A DNA stretch of 64,000 nucleotides from Hyaloscypha bicolor E. Taxonomy: Eukaryota > Ascomycota > Leotiomycetes > Helotiales > Hyaloscyphaceae. The stretch lies in contig NW_020194667.1 of assembly GCF_002865645.1 (NCBI RefSeq), positions 1,325,762 through 1,389,761 of the forward strand. The letters run 5' to 3'. Shown piece by piece: positions 1-13,740 of the stretch (position 1 is its first letter; the number at the start of each line of letters is the position of its first letter). The translations under genes were made by a program, and so were the position numbers. The notes under the pieces are model-generated. The model saw only the letters and a program-made list of their open reading frames with translations, searched no databases and was not told the DNA's origin.

Positions 1-1592
1 TCAGGTTCGGAGCCATTAGTAATAACCTTAATATCCCCTATATAAAAGGGCTTTATAAAGGTTAAGTAGAAAGTAGTATTACTATATAGTAAAGCTAGTA
101 TATAGTTCTCCCTATTAATAGCTACTAGCTTATATAACTTATCCTAACTATTAGATTAACCGGTATTTCCTTTATATTATATAAAAATATCCGAATTTAA
201 GAGAAGTTTATAGATATTAGTAATACTAGAACTATTTCGGGTATTTAGGATATTTATAATCTGGTATCTAGCTTAAAGCTTCTAAATTTCTATTATTACT
301 TTCTTAAATACTACTAATTACTATAATATAGTTAGTAATAGGGTATTATATTTGGTTATTTGAAGTAAAGTACTATAAACCAAGAGGGTTAGGATAATAT
401 TATTAAATCTAGTAGAATTATTAATAGCCTTAAAAACTATTTGAAATATAGTATCTTTATTAATTCTATTAATTTTAGTTATAATAATAAAGTAAATATA
501 TTAAATCGGGCTATAATAGTATTCTATAATTCTAATAGAACTATAAGCTTCTATAGGAACGATTTTAACCTTAGTTTCTATAGTATTTGCAAGCTAAGTA
601 AACTCCTTACTAGTAAACTACTTTCCGGTATTTACTATAATCTAATTAGGAGAGCCTAAATAAGTATTAATTTAATACTACTTTAGAATATCCCAAGTAT
701 ATAATATACTAATATTTTAAAACTATTAGCCGGCTTAATATCTAGTACCTTTATTAATAATATAGAATATAGGCTTATTAGAAATATAGAAAATATTAAT
801 AATAATAAAATAGTTAAAGCTAATATTATCTCTTAGGTTAAACTTAAATTATTCTAATAATTATTCGAATTTCTAATATAGTATTTTATAAGATACTCAA
901 AAGCTTTTATATTAATATTATAGCCTATTTATTCTAGTATATTTCGAAGCTTATTAATAAATAAATAACTAAAACAGTAATATAAATATTATAATTTAAC
1001 CTTTATAAGAAAGTAAAGATTATAAATAAAGAATTCGGAAATAAAGCTTTATAGAATAATATTCCAAAACAGGAAAAAATATTTAAAATATTATACTATA
1101 AATATAAAGCATTTATTAGAAGTAATAAGATAATTAGTAAAATTATTAAAATAAACTCCTAGCTTATTTATATTAGTTAAGCTAAATAGAAATAGAATTT
1201 TTATAGATATAATATAGAATTATACTTACCTAATTAGTATTCTTATTATTATAGATCTAATAAAAGATATAGATCTAATACTAAACTAGATATTAATTTA
1301 ACCTTTAGTAATTTTATTAAGTTTAATACTATTATTAGTCTATTATAAAGCTTGGAATTAGTTAGAACTAGTAGTTAAGAATCTAGAGGCTCTAGTATTA
1401 ATTATAACTCTATAAAAGTAGTAAATATTATATTTTAATATATTATTAATTATAAATATCTAAATATCTTTTATTTATTTAATAGATTCTAAGGTATGGT
1501 TTTTACCTATTATCTAATATATAAGGGAAAGAGAAATAAGGTTATTTATAAGAATATTAGTTATAGAAATAGTAGAAGCAGGGTATGAGATA
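1..1592 (-). mobile_element. RIP-degraded Ty1/Copia pol relic (left part of an interrupted element)
   Basis: This is extremely AT-rich sequence with no usable ORF. Read on the minus strand between about 1,400 and 700 and ignoring stops, it resembles the Copia region after the protease: a 'LTNINKLGVYFNNLTNYL'-like stretch followed by a GAG-pre-integrase-like 'INKLRNILE' segment. Further left, 'KPANSFK' and 'YYILGIF' fit the early integrase region. The matching gag relic lies at 8,642 onward on the same strand, so this looks like one Copia element split by the Gypsy insertion. The element runs off the left edge of the window. The family call rests on motif order, not on an intact domain. Confidence 0.6.
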
Positions 1593-1911
1593 TATAATAG
1601 CAGGATAATATATAAATAGTTAAGGTAATAAGCTATAGAGTAATACTTATAAGTATAACTAATTCCAAGAATTAATTCTAATAAAAGACTAATTAATACT
1701 CCTTTCTAAAGCTAGAAGTATCTTCCTATATATTCCCTAGTACTTAGCTAAGCCTATAAAGTACTTTATTTAACTAGGAAATATAATCCTATATAATTCA
1801 TATAATTCCGATTACTCGTATAATTCCAATTATAAGCTTTACCTAAAATAGGAAACTAGATCTATAATATCTAATACCTATCTATATACTATTATATATA
1901 TCTATTATATT
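1593..1911 (-). repeat. LTR of the Gypsy element (3' LTR in element orientation)
   Basis: This is a direct repeat of 8,323-8,641 at a constant offset of 6,730 bp. Nearly all differences are transitions, and this copy carries the T or A more often, so it is the more heavily mutated copy. Confidence 0.88.
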
Positions 1912-4900
1912 AACTCTCTCTCTAGGCTCTTATCCTCAAGAGACCTGAGAGAACTACAAATAGCTTTATAAATAATTCCCTAAAACTTTTCCGGCTATTA
2001 GTTCTTTCTAAAGACTTCCTATAATTACCCTATTATTATACTAGGTAATAGATTTAAGGATATAGTTTACTAATTCTGCCTAGCTAATCTGCAAATTACC
2101 TCTAGTAATTCCCCCTTATAAAGGTAATATGGATATAGTATATACTATTAGATAGGAAGCTCTTCCGGTCTTCTAATTAGTTTATAAATCCTAACTCAGC
2201 CTCTATTTACGAATAAATTATTACTCTATAGGCCCAAGAGCTTAGAAAAGTTAATCCGATCTTCTGGTTTATTTATAAATCCCTTCTTTAGAATTTTCTA
2301 GATATTCCTGATATAGAGCCGGTTCTAAATTTATAATTACTATTCGGGAAAAAGATATTATAAAAAGGCCTCTTTTTTCCTACTAACTAACCTTTCTTTC
2401 CTTAATTATAATACCATATCCAGCTTCTCCTCGTCTTTTACCTTTCTTCTTTAAGCCTTCTTTAAGCTCCTTTAAGCTCCTTTAAGCTTTATTAAAGCTT
2501 TATTCAAGCTTTATTTAAGTTCCCTTCTAATTCCCTCTTCTACTTCTTTATTTATTAAGATAAATACTTCTCTTAGTACTTATTAGCCTATTACTATCTA
2601 TTTAGCTAATACTCTTATATCCTTAATTTGCCTTTACTATTTTTAATATTCCAAGAATATTACTAAGTTTCCCGATCTTACTTATATTAAGAGTAATAAT
2701 TACTCGGTATATAATTACTATTATTCCAAGAATAAGAAGTATAATCCTATAAATTATAATTTCCTTTATTTATTCTCTATTCTAATATTATCTAAGGTTC
2801 CTTAAGTATATATAATATAATTAAACCGCCTTCTTTAAGCTATTAATATATATAAGTATCTTCCTTATTCTTTACCTAAAAGGGAAAAGGCTATTACTAC
2901 TCTTTTTCTATACTAAATAGTATATACTTCTTATATTAAAGCTATTATTTAAGGCTAACGAATTCCCCTAATAATTCAAGGAATAGATTAAGCAATTCTT
3001 ACTAGCTTAGTATAAGTATAAAGTACTCTTAATAATATAGTTAATATTTTTCGGTATTAAGTAAGCTTATTTCTTCCTCGTTTCTTACTAATAGCTAATA
3101 GCTTTATAGGCTAATTTATTACCTGTTTCTCGAAAGAATCCTAATAAGAATAATAATAAAGATAATAAAGAATAATTATAAGAGTAGGATATTTATAGGA
3201 TATAAAAATTAGAATTTTTGGAATTCTTAATAATTTTCGTATAGTTTTTCCAAGAATAAATATATGGTTTTTAATAGTTTCCTAATAAAAGTATTTATCT
3301 TTTATATTTCTATTTAGCTAATAGTATTATAATATTACTCTTTTCTAAGTATTCTTATAATTCTTGAGCTATATTCTCTAAATTACTTAGTAGTTCCTAT
3401 ATATTATTTACTAATAAATAGCCCTTCTAATAAATAAGATACTTCTTTTCTTTTCTGCCTTTCCTATAGGCTATAATAAATTCTATCTCGAATTCTTCTT
3501 TACTCTCGATTTCGACCGGTTCTAGTTCTATTATAGTACTAGCTTATAGATACTATGGTTCTAAAAGAAAAATATAGAAAATATTATAAATCTAATATAA
3601 TAATAATAATTCCAAATAATATACCTATTTATATATTTCTATAACTTCTAGAACTTTAAAAAGGCCAAGATATCTATTTACTAGCTTTATACTAGGTTAT
3701 AGCTATTAAATATTCTTTATATAAAGTATAACTTTATTATATATATTAAATTTCTTATTAATATATTTCTTATTATAATACTTTTTCTATATATTTATTA
3801 CTTCTTGCTATTACTTCTCTAGTACTTCCCGTTTTACTTAAATCCTCTATATTTTTTCTTATACTACTAGTATTCCTTCTTCTAAAATATTGTTTTTAAT
3901 ATATAATTTAATATTAGGATAGAATTCATATAATATATAAAATAGAGAAATTCCTATTATTAAATATATAAAGTTATTATATGTGAATTCTATAAGAATA
4001 AGCTTTACTATCTAGTTATCTTACTAATAGCTAGTATAATACCTTAAATACTATTCTAGAATTTAATTTAGATTCTCTATTTATCTATTAGTTTACAAGT
4101 AAAATACTATATTTAGCTATTATTAAATCTTTAAATAGAAGTATAGACTTAACTAGAACTTATTTATAAAAACAGATCCTTTATTAGAGATTATACCCGC
4201 AAGTATATTAAAGTCTTTAATAATATAATATATAAATAGCTCTACTAACTCAGGAGCCGAGATTTCCTTAGTAATTAGAATATATTATATTATTTTTATA
4301 TATCTATTAATAATAATAAGTATAGAATTATATACTTTACTATAAAATCTAGAAGAAGGCAGCCCTATAATAAAGTCTATAGTAATTTCTTACTATAGCT
4401 TAAAAGAAAGAGGGAATAAACTAAATATACTATATAGCAGATATTTCTTTATTTTGGTCTATTAATATATAGGGCAAGTTTTAATATAGTCTTTTATATC
4501 CTTTTTTATATTCTATTAGAAGTACTTCCTTTAGAGGATCTCTAGTATCTTACTAGTACCAAAATGCCTATCTATAGGATTATTATAGTTAGTTTATAGT
4601 AATTTTTCTTTAAGAGCCGGCTTATTTAGTATATAGATAGTATTCTAATATCTTAATAACCCAGATATATTAAGTTCTCAAGTCTTAATAGCTCTAGTAA
4701 AGATCTTCTTTAAGAACTATTTATACTACTAGTATTATACTAATAAATCAAGCCTTTAGTACTATAATAGTAGTTTAAGTAATATCTCTTTGCCTTTCTT
4801 ATATACTATTTCGGACCTAGCTACTCATATAGCTAGAATCCGTAGTATATACTATTTATAACTAGCTATACTAGTAATAGGCTCAAGTAATAATATTTCC

Positions 4901-7900
4901 GGTACTATTCTATTACTAAAATAGACTTCCTTTTCGGAATTTCTTAGTATCTTACTAATTAAAAAGTGCCTACCTCCTTTCTTCTAGGCCTTGAATTATA
5001 GTATTACAGGAATAGTATAGTATTCTATTACTACTACCTATAGGGCTCTTTATTCTATATTCTATAGCTTATTATAAAATATAAATAGTAAAGTGTTTTT
5101 ATCTATATCTATTATAAAGTCTGGCCTTCTTAATAGCCTATTAGCAGGATTACTATATCCCGGCCAGTATTCTAAGACGAAGTTAAAGATAGCTAGCTCC
5201 TCTGCCTATCTTATCTATTAACTATTTAGTTTTTTCTTAGTTATAAAGTATTTCAAGTTATTATAATCTATTTTAATAATAATAGTATACCGGATATATA
5301 TTAGGTAATATTACCAGGTATAGAATACTAGAATAATAGCCAAGAGCTTAGAATTATATATCTTATATCTGCTTTTAATTATAGTTATCTTCTTTAAATA
5401 GAAGGTAATAGAGTACTATCTGGCTTCTGCTCCCTTACTAAAGAGCTAGGAAATTATATTTATAACTACAAATCCTAAAGTATCCGTTTCTATATAAATC
5501 TTTAAGGCTAGATTAAAATAATAAAGGATTAGTACTATTATAAATATAATTTATAGTTCCTTAAAAGCCTTATCTGCCCTATTTATCTAGCTAAAATAAT
5601 ATTATGAGTTTCTACTAGTTTTTAATAAATTAGTTAACTCTTTTATTATCCTAAAGTATTTATAAATAAACCTCTAATAGAAGTTAGTAAAATCCAGGAA
5701 TATTTAAACTTCTCGAATATTATTTTTTGGGGCCGGCTATTCCCTAATAACTATAACCCTACTAGCTTCTATTTCTATATTATCTGGGCTAATTATAAAC
5801 CCCAGGAACTCTATTCTTTCTATATTAAACTCGTATTTTGCCAAGTTTATAAAGAGCTAGTATTATTATAATTATTTAAATATATATCGGACTACTATTA
5901 TATACTATTCTGGATTCTCTAAATAAATAAAAATATTATCTAGATAGACTATATAGATAATATCTATAAGGCCTATTAGTATATAATTAATATATACCTG
6001 GAATATTACCGGAGTATTAGATAATCTAAAAGATATAATATAGTACTTAAAATATCTATAATATATTTGGAATACTATCTTTTACTTATTACTTTCCCGT
6101 ATTTATAACTAATAGTAAGTATTCTTTAAGTCTAGCTTTATATATATCTTTATTTTATAAAGCCTGTCTATAATCTTACTAATAAATAGTAATAGTATTT
6201 GGTTCTTAATAGTAATTCTATTTAGATTCCGGTAATTAATATATAGATATAGGCCGCCTCTTTTTTTTAGAATAAATATAATTAAGGTACTAGCTAGGCT
6301 AGTAAAATAACGGATCTATTCTTTCTCTAGACTAGTATTAAGATATTCCCAAAGAACTTTAAGTTCTCTTTCTAATAAAGTATATATAGAACCATATAGT
6401 AGTTAGGACCCTAGTTCCAGATCTATATAATACTTTATTATATAATAATTAAGTAATATACCTATAGCCTCTATAGAAAATACTTGGAAAAAGTTCTAAT
6501 ATTTCTTGAGAAATATAACTATTCTATTAGTAGTAATAGTAGTAATCCTTTGGCTATCCATTATAGAATAGGCGGTTAATAGAAAAATATATACCTTATA
6601 CTTTACTATTTTAGTAAACTTCCTGGTATTTAGAACTTTAATTTTCTATAATCAAATCTAGTATTTCTATATTACCTCCCTAAAGGAAATCAGGGAATTA
6701 ACCTAGTAAAACTATAGGAATCCAAGTATTATATTAATATGGTTTAGATCGAAATTATATAATATAAAGTATATATTAGCCTTTCTTTAGTTCTATAATA
6801 TATCCTTAGTAATAACTCCAAGAATATAATCTCTATATAAATAGATTCTCCTTTCCTCTAGTAAGAATAAGGAAGTTGCCCTTAATATTAACAGAATACC
6901 TATATCTAAAGCTAATCTTCTCTTTATATAATTAGCCTCTATACCCGAGTCTACTAATACTCTAATCCTTTACCTATCTTTTATTATCTTAATAGTAACC
7001 TTAATTATTATTCTTATTTTAGGGGCCTTATTCTCTATAGTATAAACGAGTATAACTACTATAGGATATACCCATTTCCTGGCTTCTTTAGTTCTAGGTA
7101 TTTATATATTTTATAGCCAGACTTATTATAATTATAGTAAGTCGGTTTCCCTTAATTAGGGTAAGTAGTAATATAATAACCCTTTTTCTAGCAAGTAAAG
7201 CAAATTATACCCGGTTTTATAGATCCCGATACGGATATTATATTAGATTCTATTACTATATCTTTACTATCCCGGTTTTATAAACCTCGTAATAGGGATA
7301 TACTTCTCTTCCGTTTCCCTTTATTATTTCCCTTCTCTTTTCTCCTATTCTTTTCCTTTTACTATCCCGTCGGTTTATTATTATATTCCCGTTAAGCAGA
7401 CAAGTTCAAATTATTCTTAACTCTTATAGCTATAGAAATAAGCTTCTCTCTTTCTTATAAAGTATTCCCTTAATAATTAATCTCGTTCCGAATCTCCTGC
7501 CTTAAATTACTAAATAAGTCGTCCTATTCTTATAGTAAATCCGTATATCCCAAGTTATCTAATAGGCTATCTAAATAAAATATAAAGCTTTAGATACTCT
7601 GGCCTGGCTATTATTTGATATCCTTAAACTTAATAAAAGTATTATTACTACGGTTTTCCGGATCCAAGATAGAATTCTTTATAAATTCAATAAAGGTCTC
7701 CTAATCCGTAGTATTAATACTTACTAATTACTTCCTATACTTCCAGATATCCCTGGCTATATCCTCAAAACAGGAAGCATAATACGTAATCTTTACTATA
7801 TTAGTAGCCCAGATAATCCCGCTATCTTTATACTACTTTAACTCTGCCTAATAGAAGAAGTCCTGGGCTTCTTTAATACTCTTTTCCCGGTAAGTAGGCA

Positions 7901-8322
7901 GTTCTCGGGTTTTTGGAACCCTCTAAACCAAGGGTACTACCAGGGATATAACGGATTCTATACCGGGTATCCGAATATCTTTAAGATAACGGATCTGAGC
8001 TTCTAGCTTCTCTAGATCTTCTCTCTATTATATCTCTATTTCTAACTCAGTAATATAATAGCGAGCCGCTACTAATTTCTCCGTTATTATTATCCTATCC
8101 GCTAGTTCTAGAGGTATCTGAGTTCCACTTCCTTCTCCTAATTAGGTAGTATAAAGAGTACTTAACTAGGCGCTCCCCTGGATACCCGGTTAGGTTATTC
8201 TAGTAGTAGCAGAGGCGCTTCTCCTAATTAATACTCTAGCCATTAATATTTTGTCTATTAATAGCTTAACTACCTCGTAATAAACTGCTTCCCGAAGGTT
8301 GAATTAATTAGAATATAAGGTA

Positions 8323-8641
8323 CGTAATAGCAGGGTAATATATAAATAGTTAAGGTAATAAGCTATAGAGTAACGCTTACAAGTATAACTAATTCCAAGA
8401 ATTAATTCTAATAAAAGACTAATTAATGCCCCTTTTCAAAGCTAGGAGCATCTCCCTATATATTCCCTAGTATTTAGCCAAGCCTGCAAAGCACTTTACT
8501 TAACTAGGAAACACGATCCTATATAATCCGTATAATTCCGATTACCTATATAATTCCGATTATAAGCTTTACCTAAAATAGGAAACTAGATCTATAATAT
8601 CTAATACCTGTCTATATACTATTATATATACCCATTATACA
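8323..8641 (-). repeat. LTR of the Gypsy element (5' LTR in element orientation)
   Basis: Direct repeat partner of 1,593-1,911. It keeps more G and C, for example 'taacgcttacaag' where the other copy reads 'taatacttataag'. The minus strand begins with TGTATAATGG, compatible with a TG...CA LTR. Confidence 0.88.
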
Positions 8642-11260
8642 GGAGCTATAGAAGTAGCTAGAAAGCTCTTAATAAAAGTAAAATAGGAATTAGAGTAATA
8701 TTTCTTTCCTTTATTTGTTTCTACTAGTAAGGCTTTAAAAGTATTACTTACTAGTTTATCCTTACTATTCTTATTATCCTCTTTTCTTTTGAATTTGGTA
8801 ATATACTATATATAAATACTACTAAAGCATTTATTAAAGTTATAGGTATTTCGGGATCTAAATTAGTAAATGTTTCTATTCTTAAATTAAGCCTTCTCGG
8901 CCTCTTATTCTTCTGGTATATACTTCTATAAGCGGTATTCGGGTCTCTTATATATAAAATATAACTTTAAAATATACTTATTATAATTATAAGGCTTAGA
9001 ATAGTTATTATAGGTTCCGAAGTTATAGCTAGGTTTATATTAATAATTTCCGAACAAATAGTAGTTTAAAGGATTTTAAGAATAGTATTATTAATTAGTA
9101 AAATAGGTTTTAGTAATAATTTATTACTTCTTCTTATAAGTAGTAATAGATAATTAGAGCTTATTAATAAGCTAGCCGAGATTATTAGGAAAGTCCGAAA
9201 CTATATATTAGTATACTAGTAAGCCTTAATAAGAGGTAATAATCTTATTATATAGGAATTCGGTATTTTATAAAACAGGAATAAGGCCATACTATAATTT
9301 ATATAAGTTATTAATTAGTATTTAGATAAGCTCAAATATTATCTTTTTAGATTTCTTTACTATTATAGTTACTAAAGTAATAATATTTCATTTATCTAAA
9401 TTTTAATAATAGAAACCAGGGCCTTAAAAAAGCTATAAATATTTATATAGGCCTTTTTATATATATGGCTCGAGAACTAGTTATTATAGAAGTAGTTTTA
9501 TACTAGTCTCTTTAATATAATAGGAAAAGCTCTTACTAGTGTTTCTTTTAGAAGCTCTATATATTAGTAGATATTAAGGAAGATAATAAGTTTATAATTG
9601 AAACTACTATTAGTTCTATTATATTTTTATATTTTAGAATATATCTTTACTATTTTCCTAATAAGCTTCCTAGTAGAAATAGTAGATACTAATTAATAGT
9701 AGTTCGGATTCGGTAATAATACTAGTAGTAATAAAAATAGAAGTAGTAAATAGCCTTAATTTAGAAAAGGTAAATAAATAGTTTGATTTCTTAACTGAGA
9801 TTATCTGGTTTTTTTATATCTAGTTTTATCTAAAATAAGATAAACTAATATAATAGGTTCTTAAAGAAGATCTATTCTAATTAGATTATTATTAATAATA
9901 TTAGCTTTATTTTATATACTCTTTATCTCTTTTTAGGTAAGGTTAATAAAGAATTATATAATAGTAAGGTTTCTATAATTCTATTTAATATAGATACTAC
10001 TATACCGAAATTAGACTTAAAGATTTTATATAAGTATATAGTTAATTAGATTATATATTATAGTATTAAAGTTTTTAAAGTTATTCTGGAATAGATCCTA
10101 TAGATTATTATTATTCTTCCTATATAAAATATACTAATATATCTTAGTAGTTATATATTCCTAAAATTTAGCCTTTATTATAGTTACCGGATTAATACTA
10201 TTCTCCTATTTCTTAATTAGTTCCTTTCTCTTATTAGTATTATACTAAACCGAGTTCAGGTTCTCTTTAGTATATATATATAGTTTATAGCAAGAGGGAT
10301 TTAAAGATAAGGTAGTTTATAGTAAGTTTATAAAAAGGATTTAGTAATAAAGGTATCCAGATACCTGGTTTAGATACCTAATTTAGATACCAGATACCTA
10401 GTTTAGATATCTGGTTAAGATACTAAATACCTGGTTATTAAGATACCAGATACCTGGTTTAGATACCAGATACCCAAATACCTAGTAGGATATTAAAATA
10501 AATATTTTGCTCTTAAATATTTTCGTCTATAACGAGAAATTTAGGAAGTAAAATATTATAATTCCGGGAGGGTCTAAAGCTTAAAGAACTCGATTTAATA
10601 GTAAAATTAAAGTAGTAGTTAAAGAACTTTAAGGGTATATATAGGATATATATTCCAGAGAGATATTCCTATAAATACGGGTATTATATAAATTAAAGAA
10701 ATAGTTTCCAAAAAGGTAATCTTAGAGCCAAAAGAAGTTAGTTTTAAAGAATAGTAGAAATTAAATAGATAGATAATTAAATAGCTAACCGTTTATTAAT
10801 TAGTAAGAGCTAGGTATTTTCTTTATAGGCTACTAAATGCTTTTGTAAAATTAATAAGTAATTTCCCTTTTTAATATAGAATAGACTAGATTTGTCTTAG
10901 GCTACTAAATACTTTTAGGACTAATCTAAAATCTTCTCTAATCTATATATATAAACTAATTAGTATTAGTTTACTAGTAATATATAATACTATTATATAG
11001 GTATGAAAATACTAGTTATATTAATTAGTAAAGTTATTATTATTCCGAAGTAGGGATTATAGTATTATAATATTAATATATAATCCCTAAATCTACTAAG
11101 CCTAAAGGGGTCTAGTCTACTAGTCGAGTTACTAATAGGATATAAGGTTATATAATTATATCCCGTATTCTATATCTTATTACCTATATCTCATTACTTA
11201 TATCCTATTACTTATATCCCGTAACTATATATATAACTCCCAAAGAAATAGCTATATTAA
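8642..11260 (-). mobile_element. RIP-degraded Ty1/Copia gag and 5' region, copy A
   Basis: The minus strand near 8,980-8,890 reads as a decayed Copia Gag zinc-finger segment ('LYFIYKRPEYRLYKYIPEE'), resembling fungal Copia knuckles of the CxxCxxxGCxSxxHxxEE type. The segment toward 11,260 is shared with copy B and probably includes the 5' untranslated region and LTR. A degenerate 12-bp-period tract at about 10,340-10,490 is present only here. Together with 1-1,592 this forms the Copia element interrupted by the Gypsy insertion. LTR borders could not be fixed. Confidence 0.6.
10340..10495. repeat. Degenerate minisatellite in Copia copy A
   Basis: A run of variants of 'tagataccaga' and 'tacctggttt' repeats for about 150 bp. 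The tract is absent at the equivalent place in copy B, so it expanded in this copy or was lost from the other. Confidence 0.6.
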
Positions 11261-11379
11261 TAATTAATATAAAAGAAAATTAAGATTATTTATAAAAGTA
11301 TTAATTATAGTTATTAATATAATAGAAATAACTAAAAGGCTTTTAATTAAAATAAAATAGAAATCTAAATATTAATTCT

Positions 11380-13740
11380 TTATTTTATTTATTAATATTA
11401 GAAAAGCTTTAATAATATTATTTAAATAATAATAATAATTATTATTTTTATAATTTTTATAATTTTTCTTTCTTTTAATTTCGGCTATTAGCTATAAATA
11501 GCTATTATTAAACTCTTTATTAAATTAATAAAGATTTCGGGATTTAAATCGAGTTTTCTTAGCTTTTTATTTTTCTAATATATATTTTCAGAAATAGTAT
11601 TCGGGTTTTTTATATATAAAATATAACTTATTTAAATAATTATTATAATTACAGGATTTATAACTATTTAAATAGCTATTTTAAAAACTATAATTATAAT
11701 TATAATTATATTAATAATTTTTAAATAAATAATTACTTAACTATTTTTTTTAAATAATATTATTAATTAGTAAAAAGAATTTTAATATTAATTTATTACT
11801 TTTTTTATAGATAATAATAAATAATTAAAGCTTATTAATAAGCTAGCCAAAACTAGAAAAAGAATTCGAGACTATATATTAGTATATTAGTATATCTTAA
11901 TAGAAAATATTAATTTTATTATATAAGAATTCGATATTTTATAAAATAAATACTAATTTATATTATAATTTATATAAGTTATTAATTAATAACTAAATAA
12001 ATTCAAATATTATCTTTTCGAAATATTAAGCTATTATAATTATTATAATAATAGTATTTTACTTATTTAAGTTTTAATATTAGAAATTAGAGCCTTTAAA
12101 AAGCTATAAATATTTATATAAGTCTTTTTATATATATATATATTAAAAAAGCTAGTTATTATAAAAGTAATTATATAATAGTTTCTTTAATATAATAAAG
12201 AAAGCTTTTATTAATATTTTTTTTATAAAAGTTCTATATACTAGTAAATATTTAAAAATATATCTTTATTACTTTTCTAATAAGCTTTCTAATAATAATA
12301 ATAGATATTAATTAAGGGTTTTTCGAATTTAATAAATCTAATAATAATAGTAAAAATAAAAGTAATAAATAGCTTTAATTTAGAAAAAGTAAATAAATAC
12401 TTTAATTTAATTAATTAGTTAACTAAAAATACCTGATTTTCTTTTATTTAGTTTCTTTTAAAATAAAATAAACTAATATAATAGATTTCTTTAAGAAATT
12501 TATTTTAATTAGGCTATTTTTAATAATATTAGCTTTATATTAAATATATATATATTTTTTTCTAAATAATATTAAATAAAAACTATATTATAATAAGATA
12601 TATATAGTTTTATTTAATATAAATACTATTATACTAAAGGTATTTTTAAAAGACTTATAATTTAGTATAATTATATTAATTAAAAATTATATTATTAAAG
12701 TTCTTGAAATTATTCTTAAATAGATTCTATAAGTTCTTATTAGAAGTTCTATATAAGATATATTAATATAACTTAATATTTAGATATTCCCGAAAATCTA
12801 TTTTTATAATATTAATAATATTAATTCTATTTTTTTATTTCTTAATTAGCTTTTTTTTATTATTTATATTAAATTAAATTTAGTTTCTTTCTAGTATATA
12901 TATATAATTTATAATAAGTTTATAAAAAGAGTTTAATAATAAAAATATTAAGAATATTAAAATAAATATTTTATTTATAATAAGAAATTTTAGAAATAAA
13001 ATATTATAATTTCGAGAGAATTTAAAGCTTAAAAGACTTAATTTAATAGTAAAATCGAAGTTATAATTAAAGAGCTTTAAGAATATATAGATATATATAT
13101 TTCAGAAAATGAGTTTTATAAATTCGAGTATTATATAAATAGAAAAAATAGTTTTTAAGAAAGTAGTTTTAGAACTAAAAGAAGTTAGTTTTAAAAAATA
13201 ATAAAAGTTAAATAAATAAATAAATAGTTAAATAACTAACTGCTTATTAATAGAAGCTAATATCTTTTTCTTAGGCTATTAAATACTTTTCCGGAATTAA
13301 TAATAATTTCTTTTTTTTAACTAGAAATAAATTATTTATTTTAGGCTACTAAATACTTTTCTAATTAGCTAGGTTTTCTTCTAATTTATAAATATTAACT
13401 AATTAATATTAGTTTACTAGTAATATATATAAAATACTAGTATATTAAAATTAATAAAGTAATTAATATTTAAAAATAAGAATTATAATATTTAAAAATA
13501 AGAATTATAATATTTAAAAGTAAGAATTATAATATTATAGTATTAATATATAATTCCTAAATCTACTAAGCCTAATAAAAACTAGTTATTAGTTAAGTTA
13601 TTTATAAAATACGAGATTATATAACTATATCTCGTATTTTATATTCTATTATTTATATCTTATTACTTATATTTTATATTTCGAATCCTATAATTATATA
13701 TATAACTCTTAAAGAAATAGCTATACTAATACTTATAAAT
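11380..13740 (-). mobile_element. RIP-degraded Copia 5' region, copy B (direct repeat of copy A)
   Basis: The sequence follows copy A in the same order about 2.67 kb away. Examples are 'tattcgggtttttta' against 'tattcgggtctctta', and the shared stretch beginning 'aaatattataatt' near 12,997 and 10,549. Copy B is poorer in G and C, with changes mostly of the C-to-T or G-to-A type. It holds no pol region, so it is a truncated or separate insertion. No coding capacity remains. Confidence 0.65.

Larger units (their letters stand above)
1593..8641 (-). mobile_element. Degenerate Ty3/Gypsy LTR retrotransposon
   Basis: The element is bounded by two direct 319-bp LTRs and spans about 7.05 kb. Relic domains appear on the minus strand in Gypsy order, with stops throughout. 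A Gag zinc knuckle ('CFTC..GYYIT') lies near 7,190-7,140. A reverse transcriptase motif reading YLDN instead of YLDD lies near 5,950. An RNase H segment ('DYNNLKYFITKKKLN') lies near 5,265, followed by 'LEYWPGYSNPANR' near 5,180. An integrase zinc-binding segment ('IKDYIKTCPIY') lies near 4,480. A purine-rich tract on the minus strand abuts the left LTR at 1,912-1,925, as expected for the 3' LTR of a minus-strand element. No target-site duplication is clear, probably because of RIP. It is non-autonomous. Confidence 0.85.

Noticed and set aside
441..659. 72-codon open frame in AT-rich DNA
   Set aside because: It lies antisense within the Copia pol relic, with Asn/Ile/Ser-rich composition expected from AT-rich sequence and no motif.
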